DNA of 64,000 bases from Pseudoneurospora amorphoporcata (taxonomy: Eukaryota > Ascomycota > Sordariomycetes > Sordariales > Sordariaceae). The notes under the pieces were generated by a model. That model was not told the origin of the DNA. It made no database searches and was given only the letters and a program-made list of their open reading frames with translations. The translations under genes and the position numbers were made by a program. The DNA lies in contig MU859100.1 in NCBI GenBank assembly GCA_033297205.1, forward strand, positions 157,611-221,610. The letters are read 5' to 3'. Of this stretch, positions 1-11,405 are shown piece after piece (position 1 is the first letter of the stretch; each line of letters starts with the position of its first letter).

Positions 1-1623
1 TGACTGAATGGTGCAATTCCCACCTTTTCCTCTCCCGTAGTGTAGGCATCCGAGCCATCCCGATAGATTTTCCCTATCCATGACTGCATATGTCTACATG
101 ACCCCCTTTTGACTAGAAAAAGGGTCGAGTACCGCCTGCCAAGTGTGTCCCTGGTTGTTGTTGTGTATGCACCACTATTTCGTCAGTACCCGCCTTTAGC
201 TTTTCCTTCCTTGCCCTGACGTGCTTCGGTTGCATCTCTCATTTGTCTTTGACGAAAACCAAGGCTTCGGGTTGAATTTCCACTATTGTCACGGATAAGG
301 GAAGTTGAACGACCAGTTGCAGTCCCAGGTAAGACCTGAAGACGAAGACAAATTTTTTTTCTTTCTTTTTTTGTTTAAGGGAAAAAAAAGGGGGGTCGCA
401 CGGAAAGGGGACGCGGGCGCGAAGTCAGCCAATATCAATATCCAACAATACGTCGAAACTCCGTACAACTCGGGCGTACAACAGGTAAGACAGGTGTTTA
501 GAGGAGAAGTGGAGAACAGAGGTGCACAGAGAGTAACCATTCAATATCAGAAACCTGCGAGATTCCATTCCACCACGACGGACGGCTTCGTACACGGTGC
601 TATCGACTCGACGGCAGTACTGTACGACAGAAGCTCTCGAAAAAGGGAACGTCAACAACGAAGCAGCCAAGCTGAAAAGGAAATCAAACAGAGGTATTCA
701 GCCTGCTGGCTACCTACTGCAAGTGGAAAGTTGGGTAACGGATGAGGTGCTGAACCACGAACCAACCTCGCAAAGTGGCACTAACAACGACAGGGCAGGG
801 GGGTCTGTTAATGGTTGGACGGGATTTGAACCCCACGGCCATGCCCTTTTTTCGCCCTAAAATTCTGGAACCACCATCCAATTGCTTGTCTCTCTTTAGT
901 TGAGGACCAGTTCCTCTTACACCAGCGGAACCCCCGTCACCGCCTCCTCCAGCGAGACAAAGCGCAGTACAGTAACGAAAAAGAAGCGCAAAGCGGGCGT
1001 GCATCTCACTCACCTTCGTTGGTTCGTTTGTTGATTTGCGACAGAGGAGGTACATAACCTATCGGTGATACCGTGCAGAAGCAACAAGCATCAGCATCAA
1101 CATCACGGCAGCAGCAGCAAGCAGCAAGCAGCATTAGCGGGCACGTACATCTGTGGTTGATACAACGCTAGGAGGCACCGCTGCTAGACAGGCTAAGTAC
1201 GGGGCTCTAGGGGCGATCCATCCGTGGGTGCCTCTTGGCTATCAACCACAGCTGGGCTGTTTGCCGAAAAAGAGCGAATCACGACAAAACAACCTCCTTG
1301 TTGAGGTTTAACATATAGCGAGCGAGTAGCGAGTTGCGGAGCCCTTGCTGGGAAGCGCCGTCCTGCCAAATATCAAAAAGCAAAATCCGATCTGGCGCTT
1401 TCCATCTTTCTTTCTCCTTACCTACGCGCCATCCATATCTTCTCTCTCTTTGTTCGTCTCCCGTCTTTCATCTTTAACCCAACTATACCCATACCCATAC
1501 GCCATACTACCCAAGTCCCCTAATTCCTGCGCCAAGCAAACAAACACCAAAAAAGCCAACTCTTTCCTCTCTCCCCTGGAACGACGATAGGGATAGGGGC
1601 TAGTTAGCGCGAAACCGCCTATC
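1..1623. other. Intergenic / 5' flank, no supported gene
   Basis: No convincing gene is seen. Several open frames up to 146 codons exist (for example 305-745 plus) but have low-complexity or implausible composition. A tRNA-like T-arm on the minus strand (about 805-845) lacks a coherent cloverleaf and is discussed in the findings. Pyrimidine-rich stretches at about 1400-1600 fit a 5' leader for the gene starting at 1624. Confidence 0.5.
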
Positions 1624-3681
1624 ATGGCCTTCCACCAACCGACCCGTCAGCTCCAGCAACAACGAAATCGCGTTCTCTCTAGCGATGGCTCTTCAGCCGT
1701 CTTCTCACCTCAACCGGCGGGTCTCGGCGAGTCGCAGACATGGGTTCTCTTCACCCCCGGCACCGACGCCGGCACGACAGCTTCCTACCTCAGCGACTCT
1801 ATCCACAATGACCAGCAGGTGACGCCCGGCCGGTCGCGGGTTAGCGATCTCGGTAGCTGCGACACCGCAGCCCGTTCCGACTTCAACTCGCAAAATGACA
1901 ACTCGGTAGTGCCCTCGGATTTACTTGAGGAGAGCATTGCGGAGGAAGAGGAGGAAGAAGAAGAGGAGGAGGATCCCGAGTTCGACAGTCTCGACAGCCA
2001 CCTTCCAGACTTCCGAACGCCTCTCGGGCAGTCGCCGCAAAATGGGCATACGATGCCCGTTTTCCCCAGCCATGACGGCATGGGTTCGTTTCACTTCAAG
2101 CCTCTGAGCATGAGCAGCGACATCCAAGAGCGACTATACCAGTTCGAACGACTCAACCCCGACCGCATTCAGCGTCGCAACGAGGCGCTCGGACAGATTC
2201 ACATGGAATACGGCGGTCAAGAGGTGGAAGACAACGAGCGTAACCGGAGGATAGAGGTATGGCGGCTGGAGCAAAGCAAGCTGCTGCTCGAGAGAATCCG
2301 GAAGGAGACAAGGAGGAGGCAGTCGCAGACTTCGCTACGTACCGTACACTCGGCCGATAAGGCCGCGAGCGTGTTGGGTCAGCTCGAGCAAGACGATGCG
2401 GCAAGCCTCGCAAGCGATGATTGGCATGATCGCGATGACGAATACAAGGCTCACTCCGCCAGCACAGAAACGCTCAAAGAGGCAGTCAACAAGGAATCAA
2501 GCGAAGGGATAATAGGGCGGACAAGAGAGGCTGTTTGCAACCTGATAGGAGTCGACGATAGGCTACTCGCCATCCTCCTAGGCGAAGCCCTCCCTGACGA
2601 GGAAGAACTCTCCACGACGCCTACGGCATCCACGACTATGAACGTCGACTCACAGGTACAAACGTCCGAGGATTCGACATGGCAGTTGCGCATGCTAAAC
2701 CGGATAGCGAAAGAACTCGGGATGCTGATTCACCAACTATCAACCTCTCCCCACCCCGGCGCCTTTTCCACCTACACCCGGGTCCAGCAAATGCCCCTCC
2801 CATACGCCGGCCTGCCAGTCATCCCCGAGACTTCAGCCGTCACCAACAACGATTCTTCAACCGGGGATGGTCCCCACACAGACAGCGACGTGGTATCCAA
2901 CATGCCCCAGTTCAAACCGACCATCACAGCCCCTGTCGTCTCCGAACAAGGACAGGCCTCTGCTGCCACTCCCGCTCTCTCAGAAGTTACCTCCTCCAAA
3001 CTCACCACGTCCACCGGGCCGGCCCCGTCCGACGTGACCTCCACAGCAGGGGCAGCACTCACGACTACCACCCCTTCTCTCCCCCAGCAACAACCAACAT
3101 TCACCCAAGACGAGTGGGAACAAGAGCTTGACATCGGCCTCATCTTCCGCTACCTCCGCTCTCGCTTCTCGCCTTCCTCCCGACCCCCCTCGCCCACCTC
3201 CTTCTCCGGACCATCCCTCACCCGTTCCTCCTCCTCCTCCATCTTGGCCACCGCTTCCACAGCCGACCTAGCAGCCAAAGCCGCTCGCGTCCGCCAACAC
3301 CACCCCCTCATGTCCCACCATCGCCGTCCTCCCGCCACGCGCACCTTCAAAGTCTCGACCCCTTCTGGTGCAAGCAGCATGGTCACTTCCCCCACCAACG
3401 CGGCGGCTGCTGCGGCAGCGGCCGTGGTGTCGGTTATGAGGCAAAGGGCGGGTAGCTGTGCTAGCCAGAGCACGCAGAGAAGCGCGGCGAATAGGACGAC
3501 GGGGAGAGGCAGTGTGAAGAGGAAGAATAGCGGGGCGTCGACGGCTACCGGGAGGGTCAGTCATGGGAGTAGACATTATTGGGATTTTCCCAAGGGGCCA
3601 GGGGGAAGTGTTAAGGGCGGACCGGGGAGTGTGATTGCAGGAGCGGCGGGAGGGGGGATGGGGAGTTGGGGGGAGGTTTGA
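1624..3681 (+). CDS. Uncharacterised 685-aa fungal protein, acidic run and helical segments
   Basis: Single open frame of 685 codons starting at an ATG in good context (ATCATGG); no intron is needed. I do not recognise a named family. Visible features: a Ser/Thr-rich N-terminus; a run of ten or more Glu around residues 107-118; a helical, charged segment (about 178-233) that could form a coiled coil; a second conserved-looking helix at about 353-373 beginning WQLRMLNRIAKELG; a Ser/Thr/Pro-rich linker; a short hydrophobic motif near 495-515 (DEWEQELDIGLIFRYL); a poly-Ala run near 592-603; and a Gly/Ser-rich basic tail. No signal peptide or membrane segment is evident. The amphipathic islands inside disordered sequence suggest a scaffold or interaction protein, which is inference. 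It is real by length and codon regularity; its function is unknown. Confidence 0.75.
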   Translation: MAFHQPTRQLQQQRNRVLSSDGSSAVFSPQPAGLGESQTWVLFTPGTDAGTTASYLSDSIHNDQQVTPGRSRVSDLGSCDTAARSDFNSQNDNSVVPSDLLEESIAEEEEEEEEEEDPEFDSLDSHLPDFRTPLGQSPQNGHTMPVFPSHDGMGSFHFKPLSMSSDIQERLYQFERLNPDRIQRRNEALGQIHMEYGGQEVEDNERNRRIEVWRLEQSKLLLERIRKETRRRQSQTSLRTVHSADKAASVLGQLEQDDAASLASDDWHDRDDEYKAHSASTETLKEAVNKESSEGIIGRTREAVCNLIGVDDRLLAILLGEALPDEEELSTTPTASTTMNVDSQVQTSEDSTWQLRMLNRIAKELGMLIHQLSTSPHPGAFSTYTRVQQMPLPYAGLPVIPETSAVTNNDSSTGDGPHTDSDVVSNMPQFKPTITAPVVSEQGQASAATPALSEVTSSKLTTSTGPAPSDVTSTAGAALTTTTPSLPQQQPTFTQDEWEQELDIGLIFRYLRSRFSPSSRPPSPTSFSGPSLTRSSSSSILATASTADLAAKAARVRQHHPLMSHHRRPPATRTFKVSTPSGASSMVTSPTNAAAAAAAAVVSVMRQRAGSCASQSTQRSAANRTTGRGSVKRKNSGASTATGRVSHGSRHYWDFPKGPGGSVKGGPGSVIAGAAGGGMGSWGEV

Positions 3682-5838
3682 AGTGGGAACTGGGTGACGA
3701 TATGGGGTGGTAATGAGCATGGGAGCATGGGAAGGATAGATAAATGATGGATCGGTATTGTATAATAGAAAGTAATATGGGTCAGCGCGGGAGTTTTGGG
3801 TTCGGTTGAGGTTTATGGCCTACGGGGAGGAGACGAGGCATATTGCATTTTTTGCATGTTGGCATCACAGCACATCACATCATGTATTGCGGGTATCTGG
3901 CTTCGTTCAGTTCTTGGTTGTTATACCCTGGTAGAGAATTCCCAGGGAAAATAAAGCCCATTCAGACAAGATAGCATCAAGTTCTCCTGAACGCGATCCT
4001 GAAGGTCTTCTGTTTCGTAATCAAACGAAAACGAAGGGTAAAAAGGCTGTGAATCGTTTGGACACTTGACTAGGGCGATGTGCACCGACTTTAACGAAGC
4101 TTGGATACCACCTAGAGGTAACCAACCGCGTGTGTCTTCCGGACATGCAGATGTAGGTCCTCTCTTGGGTTTAGCTATAGCCAGGCATGCCAGGCAGGGG
4201 TTTGACGGGACATGCAGAACCTGAGATGACGAGGTGAGGCGAGAGACTGCGAGTTGTGTTGCCAGGGATGGTTAAACGAACCGCAGGCCAGAGCTCCTTC
4301 TGGATTTACACACTAACATTTCCCCGCTGTTCTTCTCACAGGAGAGTAGATAATTGGCAGCCAGGTCGTGAAACTGTTGGCCTGGCGGTTCATAAGCATG
4401 CAGGCATGTTATCCAACTCATGAAGGGTTCACGAAAAGCGAACAACTGCATGTCCTGAGTGAGGACAGGACCTGCAATGAAGGAAGGAAGGAAGTGGAAT
4501 GCAAGTTGCACGCTAGAAACGCTAGCTTACAAGTAAGGTATGCAGGGATATTTAAGTGCCTTTTGGCCAATCATTCAGAGGGTCGGTGAGTTTGGGCTTT
4601 GGAGTACGGGAACGCAGCCAGAGCTTCATATCGATGGCTGCACGTCTTCTCTGTTGACAAGCTACGTGAAATCAAGTTCAATTTGATGAACACGGACTTT
4701 CTACGTGGGTATGTGTTTGCGTCAATTTTTATTTACGTATTTTTTATTTTTTGAAGGAGTGAGTCAAAACTTCTCTTCTTCCCACCGATCATTTGTTTAC
4801 TTGTTTCTGGCTGGCAGTCACGTCCAGCGCTTTGACACTCGCGGTCTCCTCATCAGAGTTGCTGCGAGAATTCGAACGCAGCTTCCCTCGAGCTAAGGTA
4901 ACTAGGTAACTTAGCATGGAGATTCGTTCAACTTTCCATCGCCTTATTTTCTCTTTTTTTCTCTACTCACTTGTATACATCTTGATCCCCGGAAACATGC
5001 CCGGACATGCTCGTGGCATGCCATCACGAATCCACACCCCGCCCGCCTTATGGTGACCCACTCCAATCAATGCACGACGACTTTTGACCCCTGTCACCTT
5101 CTGGCGTTGGGCGTGTGGTGCAGCATGTCCACTGGGGTGTTGCGTTGCGTTGCTTGTTGCACCGGGACCTCCCATCGCGCGTTGCTTTTCCAATTGCGCC
5201 TCACTTTTTCCCTTGGACAATCCTCGACATCGTCTGGGCTTCGTCCATTCCGCGCTCCGTCTGCCTCGCGCTCGCCTATTCTCTGTCCAAACGCCTCGTC
5301 ATACCGGTGATCGCAAACCCGAGGCGCCACGCGTCTCTGCCTACCTACCTAATTCAGCGGTTTCAGAAAATATAAATTGTTCGTTTTTCCCTACCGAGTC
5401 TGATGTTTATCCTCCCATCTCTCGTCCCGTCTTCCTTCCCCCCGCTTCTGCCTAGGCGGCCACCATTCAACAGTTGGCTTCACACAATTGCATTGTCACA
5501 AAAGCTTTTCTTTGATCAATCTGTGGTCAGCTTTGCTTGTACTAACTGGAGACAGTAACATGAACTAGATTCCCAAACAACCTCTGGTTGCGATCCGGCT
5601 TGTTGGTCTGACGTTGGGTCGCATCAAAGTAGGAAACAAGGGAGCTCATTTCACCACCATCACGACGCGCCGACCTCGATTGCTCAAGCCTCTCCATCCG
5701 CGACTCGAGTATTTCCGGCCACTCGTCCTATTTTCCTTCCCGACTGAACTCGTCCGAGCTTGATCGAATCCAGGCCAAGAGCAACGCGCCTTCTCCCATT
5801 GCCACACATTCCCCAGGAGATGGTGAACCAGAATCCCA
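3682..5838. other. Intergenic, likely long 5' leader of next gene
   Basis: About 2.2 kb with no supported gene. Open frames are short and mutually overlapping. AT-rich and pyrimidine-rich tracts (about 4720-4760, 4950-4970) and many short upstream ATGs lie before the 1241-aa gene. Nothing else is recognised. Confidence 0.5.
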
Positions 5839-8800
5839 ATGGAGGCAAATCCTTTCGACGCCCCTGGGCCTCCCGCCGGCTTCTACGATGATGGGCAAGC
5901 CATGTGGAACTCGGCCTTCCCCGTGCTGCCGAGCGGACCATGCAACTACACGGATCCCGCCCTGCCGCGCTGCGGTTGCCGCCGCTTCTGGAGCAAGCTG
6001 AATGCCGCGCCCGATTCTGCTGAGCTCTGCCAGTGTTCTCATCATGCCTGCTTCCACGACGACCTTCCAGCCCCTTCACAGCTCCCGCCTACTCCTTCCC
6101 TCGCATTCGCTGGTCTTCCTCCCACTAATAGCCAGGAGAAGCCGAACTCGTTCGTGGGCACCCAACATACAAGGGGGCTACCGAGTCTAATGGAGGAAAT
6201 ACACCCGTATTTTGCGCCCAACAGGTCTTCCCATCTTGGAGTCTCCATGGATTTTGGCCTCATGAATTTCCATGCCTCCAGTTTCAACCAGCATGTAGTG
6301 GCTTCCCAGCCCCTACAAATCCAGGCGCCACCACAGCAGTCTGTGGAGAAGCAGGTTACCATTCCGGATCAAGCTCCTGTCACCGGCTGGAATGACGGCA
6401 ACCGAACCCAGCAAACCGAGGGATACGAGGATACACAGCCATTGTTGACGCCGTCCCAGACCCCCTCAACTACAGCGTCTAGTCAGATGAGATACATGGC
6501 GCCATTTTTCGGAAAGGGACTGGAGATGCTAACACGCCCCTCGGCGCTCAGGAATGAAGCCTCTAATCCGGAGGAGGGAGCAGAGGATCTCGAGGGACCC
6601 GTGCAAGCTAACGCGCAGGATGTATGCGGCCCAACGGACTTGATGGCACCGCCCCAGCATAACCCGGACATGACGCCCACACCTGGGTCAGCACATAACC
6701 AATCGTTCCTTGCTGTCAAGGATGATATAAAACATATTACAAATGTTGTTAATCTCCAGGAGCACAGGATAGACAGGCTTGAGAACACTTCCTTCTCGGT
6801 TATCGGTCATGACGACTGCTATGACAAGCACGAACACACAGATCTCCGAGTCACGGAGCTTGAGTCTCGTGTCGATGAGGTAGAGAAGATTCTGAATGAC
6901 AATGCCAGTGTCGCCGGCGCAAGCGTGGTCTCGGCGACATCTAATAACACAGTTCGTTCATCCCAGAAGGTCACTCTAAGTCAGTTCCAGGCCCTACAGG
7001 CACAGATCAGTGAGCTTCAGGCGACATCTCTCCCGACGTATAACAAACCTTGGGATCTGGAGGTTGTCTTTCTACCGTTTCCTCTCAAGGGTATCTGGGT
7101 GGATGCCCGCAGAATCTTCGACCTGCGACAGTCAATGGGCCCCGACGAAGATTGGACACAACTGCCTAGCACTTTGAGCAGAGCCACGCCAGACCCTCAT
7201 GACCCAGGATTCTTGGAATGGCCAGGACAATATCCCGATTCCGGCTGGCTGCTACCGAAAGCTTTTGCGAATGGACGGATGATTGACCAAAGACTCAGAA
7301 GCCGCGGCTTCATCAAGACGGTCCAAGTGAGGGGCCCGGACGCCCGTGATGTTCAGTTGGCAATCCACAAAGCTTTTGGCAATGTTCTTGAGCCTTCTTC
7401 CCATCTAATCTACCATAGCAAAGCAGCGCCCGAGTCACCACTAAATGAGTTCCCCGGATTGCGCCAGGATTGGGTGCCTTTGCGCAAAATTCACCGAGAT
7501 AACCGCCTCCGATTTCTCGCTCCAGCCGAAATGGCAACGCCAGCTCTTTGGGGGTTTACCTTCTTGATGTCTAGCGTCGTCATGAAGGCCCCCAAAACGA
7601 TTGGTACGCACCGTCTGTACATCACACAGCCAGAGGCGTATATCCAAAATTATATCATGGGTTATCGTGCCCTTATGCCATCTTGGACGTGGCAAAGGGT
7701 ACGTGAGCTCAGTCGGGTATACCCCGACAAGCATGATCCTGAGGAGACAGGCAGTGATGGTGATGACACCCCGGAGGCAGATGCCCTTGAAGAGTGTTGG
7801 ACTAGGAGCGACGTTCTCGATGAGGTGCCCATTACAGACGCTGCCAACCTACGGAATGGCCAGGTGCAGTTATCGTCTGAACGTTCCGACACGGCTTCAT
7901 TCCACACGGCTTCATTCCACACGGCTTCATCATCCAGTAAAGTCAGCGGAACTCGAGCAGAGTCGCCACAGGCACTATTGTGGAAAGAGAGAAAGGCCTC
8001 CTTGACACCCTTTTCGCGATCCCGTTCATTTTCGCCGGCTGGCCCGTCTACCAGCTCCTCGACTGGGAGGAGTCACAAACAGGCTTCTCTCACCCGCCAT
8101 ACAAGGAAACCTTATGACCGTCAATCCTCTCCCCGTGTGTCCGGGCGCGGCTCTTTGGCTCCAGGGAGACATCACCAAAGTCCGCCGATCAACGCATTTC
8201 CAGCACCAACTGCGCCGATTAAGAAACGACGCGGAAAGGACCCGGACCCGGACCCGACAGATCTTGACTACCCCCGCCAAACCGCGCTCAAGTATGGTCG
8301 TGACCGTGATCGGTCCATGAGCCGTCGGTTCATGAGCCGCTCGCCTACCCCTGCCTTTTACGCCACGCCGCGCAGCGAACGCCTTTCGTCTGAGGTCGGA
8401 TTCCATCGCGGTAGCAGCCGCGGGCTTTTGATCCCGCCAGATGGCTATGCTCACGACAGCGATCAAGAGATGACGGGGCTATCCAGCGGGAGCGATGACG
8501 GCAACGATGAGGATGACGGCAACGATGAGGATGACGGCGACGACGAGGACGACGAGATGACGGACTGTCCGATCGACGACGCGGCCACCCCGAAACGCTT
8601 CAGCTCTTCTGAGAGCGTTAGCGATTTCTTCTTTGATCCTGATGTCGACGACCATGACCAAGAAGACGAGCTGGATGAGGCAAAGACGGATGGTGATGAC
8701 CAAGGTCAAGGCCACGGCCAGGCAAGACCGTTGAAGTCTCAGGATATTCCGCGAGCGGGCATCGAGACCGATGACGACGATTTCGGTCCATTCAGTCAAC

Positions 8801-9564
8801 ACAGTCAGAGTCCAGTCCATGATCCGCAGGAAGACCCAGGCATTGACGTTGATGAAGAAACAAAAGAAATTGTTTACGACGACGACGATGGTAACCAGAC
8901 AGATGATTCCGAGGCACCAAGCGAGTATACTAGCAAGAATATCTCCGCTGCTCTGTCGCCGGAAACCACGAAATTACCTAGTCCGTTGATCGCCCCCGGC
9001 AGCGGAAGTCTAAGCGGAAGCCAGGGAAGTAGCCAGCCGCAGCAGGAGCAGCAGGGCCATCAGCAGCAGTACCCATACCCGCGGGCGCTCACCAAGAGCC
9101 AGAATTTGGTCCTGGACATTCAAGATCTCATCCGGCTGGGACAGCTTAAGAACCACCCTCAGCATGAGAGCCGGGAACTGCCCCAGCTACGACATCAGAG
9201 TCAGGCGCCGGCTGATGCGGAGAGTCAGGAGCTGGGTGAGGCTCACGTGTCAAGACCATCGCAAGCTATGACCATCGTTAATACGTTCACAACTTCCACA
9301 ACTGCGGGGGCTTGGGGTACAGCCACTGCCATGAAGACGACTAGCACTACGTCGAAGGGAAAAGAAAGGGAGATCAACGTAAAAGGCACGGATACGGACA
9401 CGCAGATATGGCGAGGGAAACCTACTGCAGTTACAGCTACAGCTACAGGTACGGAAAAAGGAGCGTCATGGGTGGGCTGGGCAGAGACGGCGACTGGAAA
9501 GTGGCCGGGGTTTGAGTTTAAGATTCATGAGGATGAGACGAGGACTGAGCCGAAGACTGGATAG
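5839..9564 (+). CDS. Uncharacterised 1241-aa protein with N-terminal Cys/His cluster
   Basis: Uninterrupted 1241-codon frame from an ATG at 5839. Near the N-terminus is a compact Cys/His cluster: C45 and C47 (CGCRRFW), then C64, C66, H68, H69, C71 and H73 (CQCSHHACFHDD), which could bind zinc. Two helical, coiled-coil-prone stretches follow (about 292-320 and 336-400). Next comes a globular-looking block at about 403-650 rich in Trp and aromatics (starts WDLEVVFLPFPLKGIWVDAR), the best candidate for a folded domain. The C-terminal half is disordered: Ser/Arg-rich (690-900), acidic with NDEDDG repeats (about 888-905), then Gln-rich. Two short in-frame repeats are present: three 15-bp units giving TASFH at about 7891-7932, and 15-bp units giving GNDED at about 8500-8545. 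No family name is recognised; a nuclear regulatory or scaffold role would be a guess. Confidence 0.8.
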   Translation: MEANPFDAPGPPAGFYDDGQAMWNSAFPVLPSGPCNYTDPALPRCGCRRFWSKLNAAPDSAELCQCSHHACFHDDLPAPSQLPPTPSLAFAGLPPTNSQEKPNSFVGTQHTRGLPSLMEEIHPYFAPNRSSHLGVSMDFGLMNFHASSFNQHVVASQPLQIQAPPQQSVEKQVTIPDQAPVTGWNDGNRTQQTEGYEDTQPLLTPSQTPSTTASSQMRYMAPFFGKGLEMLTRPSALRNEASNPEEGAEDLEGPVQANAQDVCGPTDLMAPPQHNPDMTPTPGSAHNQSFLAVKDDIKHITNVVNLQEHRIDRLENTSFSVIGHDDCYDKHEHTDLRVTELESRVDEVEKILNDNASVAGASVVSATSNNTVRSSQKVTLSQFQALQAQISELQATSLPTYNKPWDLEVVFLPFPLKGIWVDARRIFDLRQSMGPDEDWTQLPSTLSRATPDPHDPGFLEWPGQYPDSGWLLPKAFANGRMIDQRLRSRGFIKTVQVRGPDARDVQLAIHKAFGNVLEPSSHLIYHSKAAPESPLNEFPGLRQDWVPLRKIHRDNRLRFLAPAEMATPALWGFTFLMSSVVMKAPKTIGTHRLYITQPEAYIQNYIMGYRALMPSWTWQRVRELSRVYPDKHDPEETGSDGDDTPEADALEECWTRSDVLDEVPITDAANLRNGQVQLSSERSDTASFHTASFHTASSSSKVSGTRAESPQALLWKERKASLTPFSRSRSFSPAGPSTSSSTGRSHKQASLTRHTRKPYDRQSSPRVSGRGSLAPGRHHQSPPINAFPAPTAPIKKRRGKDPDPDPTDLDYPRQTALKYGRDRDRSMSRRFMSRSPTPAFYATPRSERLSSEVGFHRGSSRGLLIPPDGYAHDSDQEMTGLSSGSDDGNDEDDGNDEDDGDDEDDEMTDCPIDDAATPKRFSSSESVSDFFFDPDVDDHDQEDELDEAKTDGDDQGQGHGQARPLKSQDIPRAGIETDDDDFGPFSQHSQSPVHDPQEDPGIDVDEETKEIVYDDDDGNQTDDSEAPSEYTSKNISAALSPETTKLPSPLIAPGSGSLSGSQGSSQPQQEQQGHQQQYPYPRALTKSQNLVLDIQDLIRLGQLKNHPQHESRELPQLRHQSQAPADAESQELGEAHVSRPSQAMTIVNTFTTSTTAGAWGTATAMKTTSTTSKGKEREINVKGTDTDTQIWRGKPTAVTATATGTEKGASWVGWAETATGKWPGFEFKIHEDETRTEPKTG

Positions 9565-11405
9565 ACGGTGATGGGGATTGAGGATGTGAAAGGCAAAGTG
9601 CAGAAATTCAACCAGGGAGTTGAGCTCATGGACATGGTATATACACGGATATGGTTATGGTAGCGGGTTTATATGTGGAGTTTGATTTGTTGATTGATCC
9701 ATTTCATCTCTTGAAGTCTGGGGTCTGATGTTCAGACACATACATAGCGACGGGTGTTTCCTGTGTTTCTGTGTCATAAGGACTTAAGAGTCAAGGAAAT
9801 GAATGGCATGGAAATCTGATTGAATGGAGTCTGGGGTTCGCTAACAGGAAGGATGAAAAAAGAGGAATGTTATCTGGTACCCTAGCACCTCGTGGGATTT
9901 CCGATTTTCATCTATACCAATACCACACTGCGTTGTTTCTCGTGATTAGAATAGGGTGTTGGTTATTGATATCACTGTTGCCAGCTGCCAGGGGATTGAT
10001 GTGATTGCATGATGGATGCTTCTATGTTCAGGAAAGGCATATATATAGGAGAGGTTTATCCGTATCTCTTGAAGACTTGAACTTGAAACTTGAGAGTAAT
10101 GTATGTATGTATGTATAGGCTTGTTGGTGGTGAACAGAACACCACCGGGAAATCTTTTTGACATCTATCTATCTATAAAGAAAGTGCCACTGAAACGGGT
10201 AGAGTGCCTAAGTCTAATAGATATCGAGACATTTCACCTGCCAAGAGTTTGAACCTTTTTTTTTTTAAAAAAAAAACAAACAAATGAGCATATCTTGTCT
10301 CTAGTGCTACCATATGGACTTTGGTAACCCAGGAAATGAGGCGCGTGTACATATGTACGTATGTAATGCATATATGTGCAATAATGGATGATATCATATG
10401 ATGCTCACACATCTTGAACCCACCTCTCACATTGGCAGGCAGACTTGTACTTTCGGTAGGTAAGTATGGACAAACTTGACTTTCATGCTTGGAAACATTG
10501 GTGGAGAGGGGACTACAGTAGAGGAGAACATGGTAGACGTCATTTATTCCTCTTGGATAGGAGGCATAAGGCATCGGCCACTTCGAGGTTGTGGTTCGGA
10601 TGAGTGACTACAGGTATGGTTGCTTGTTGTTCTTGATGGCCTCTCATTCTGCCCTGGTCTCTCTCTTATCGAATCAGGTGTTATCAAACAGTGTACATGG
10701 CGATAAGATAAGATGTGCGTCTGGGATCAGTGCATTTGCGAACCTGGAGAGATTGACCTGGGAATGGAGTCATGGCCAGCAAGGTACACACAAGGCTGTG
10801 GCGGTTCCAAAGTGAACGCGGTTGCAACCGCGTCGCAGTGGCGGGTGGCAGGTGGCAGGAGGGGTTGATAGATAATCGTGATATCGGGACCACGAAGGCA
10901 GTCAATTGTCTGAAGACAGATCGGGATGACGTCGTAGGTCATGACAAGGTAAACACAGCGGGGAGTTGAAACCAGCAACAGATAGTTTTTGTCTATCTGC
11001 TTCAAGATTTTGTAGCCATTTCGTCTTCCAAAACGGTAAACATGAACCTCAGGTCCGGGTATCAAACAGCTGGGGGGAGCGTTATGCGCTCCATGATCAA
11101 ACATCCGGGCGCGATGTGTTGTCGGTCGTAGTCGGATGTTCTGTGCTACCGTTGTTGGCAATCCGTCGCTTTCAACAAATGGAGAGAGCAAGCCTTCCAA
11201 GTGTTTTTAACTTCTTTCTTTGCTCAAAAGCGCATCTTCATTGTCCATGTAAAGCTACGCCGATGAACCGGACCCCTGATATCATAAGCCTCCCATAACC
11301 GTAGTCGTATGTGCGAGAAACCGTCGCAGACCCATGCAAGCTTTGGAAGAACAAATTGGAAACGAGAGGTCATGACCAAACCAGAAGAAAGCCCCCTTTC
11401 TTCGT
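9565..11405. other. Intergenic, no supported gene
   Basis: About 1.8 kb between two gene ends (the genes converge). It contains a (gtat)n microsatellite at about 10099-10118 and an oligo-T/oligo-A inverted repeat at about 10257-10277. Open frames here are short and without recognisable content. Confidence 0.55.

Noticed and set aside
4861..4890. GAATTCGAACGCAGC resembling a reversed tRNA T-arm
   Set aside because: Stem and loop lengths do not fit a tRNA and no acceptor partner exists.
10257..10277. T-run followed by A-run (also near 56402-56428)
   Set aside because: Perfect hairpin but ordinary homopolymer sequence; no transcript boundary can be assigned to it.
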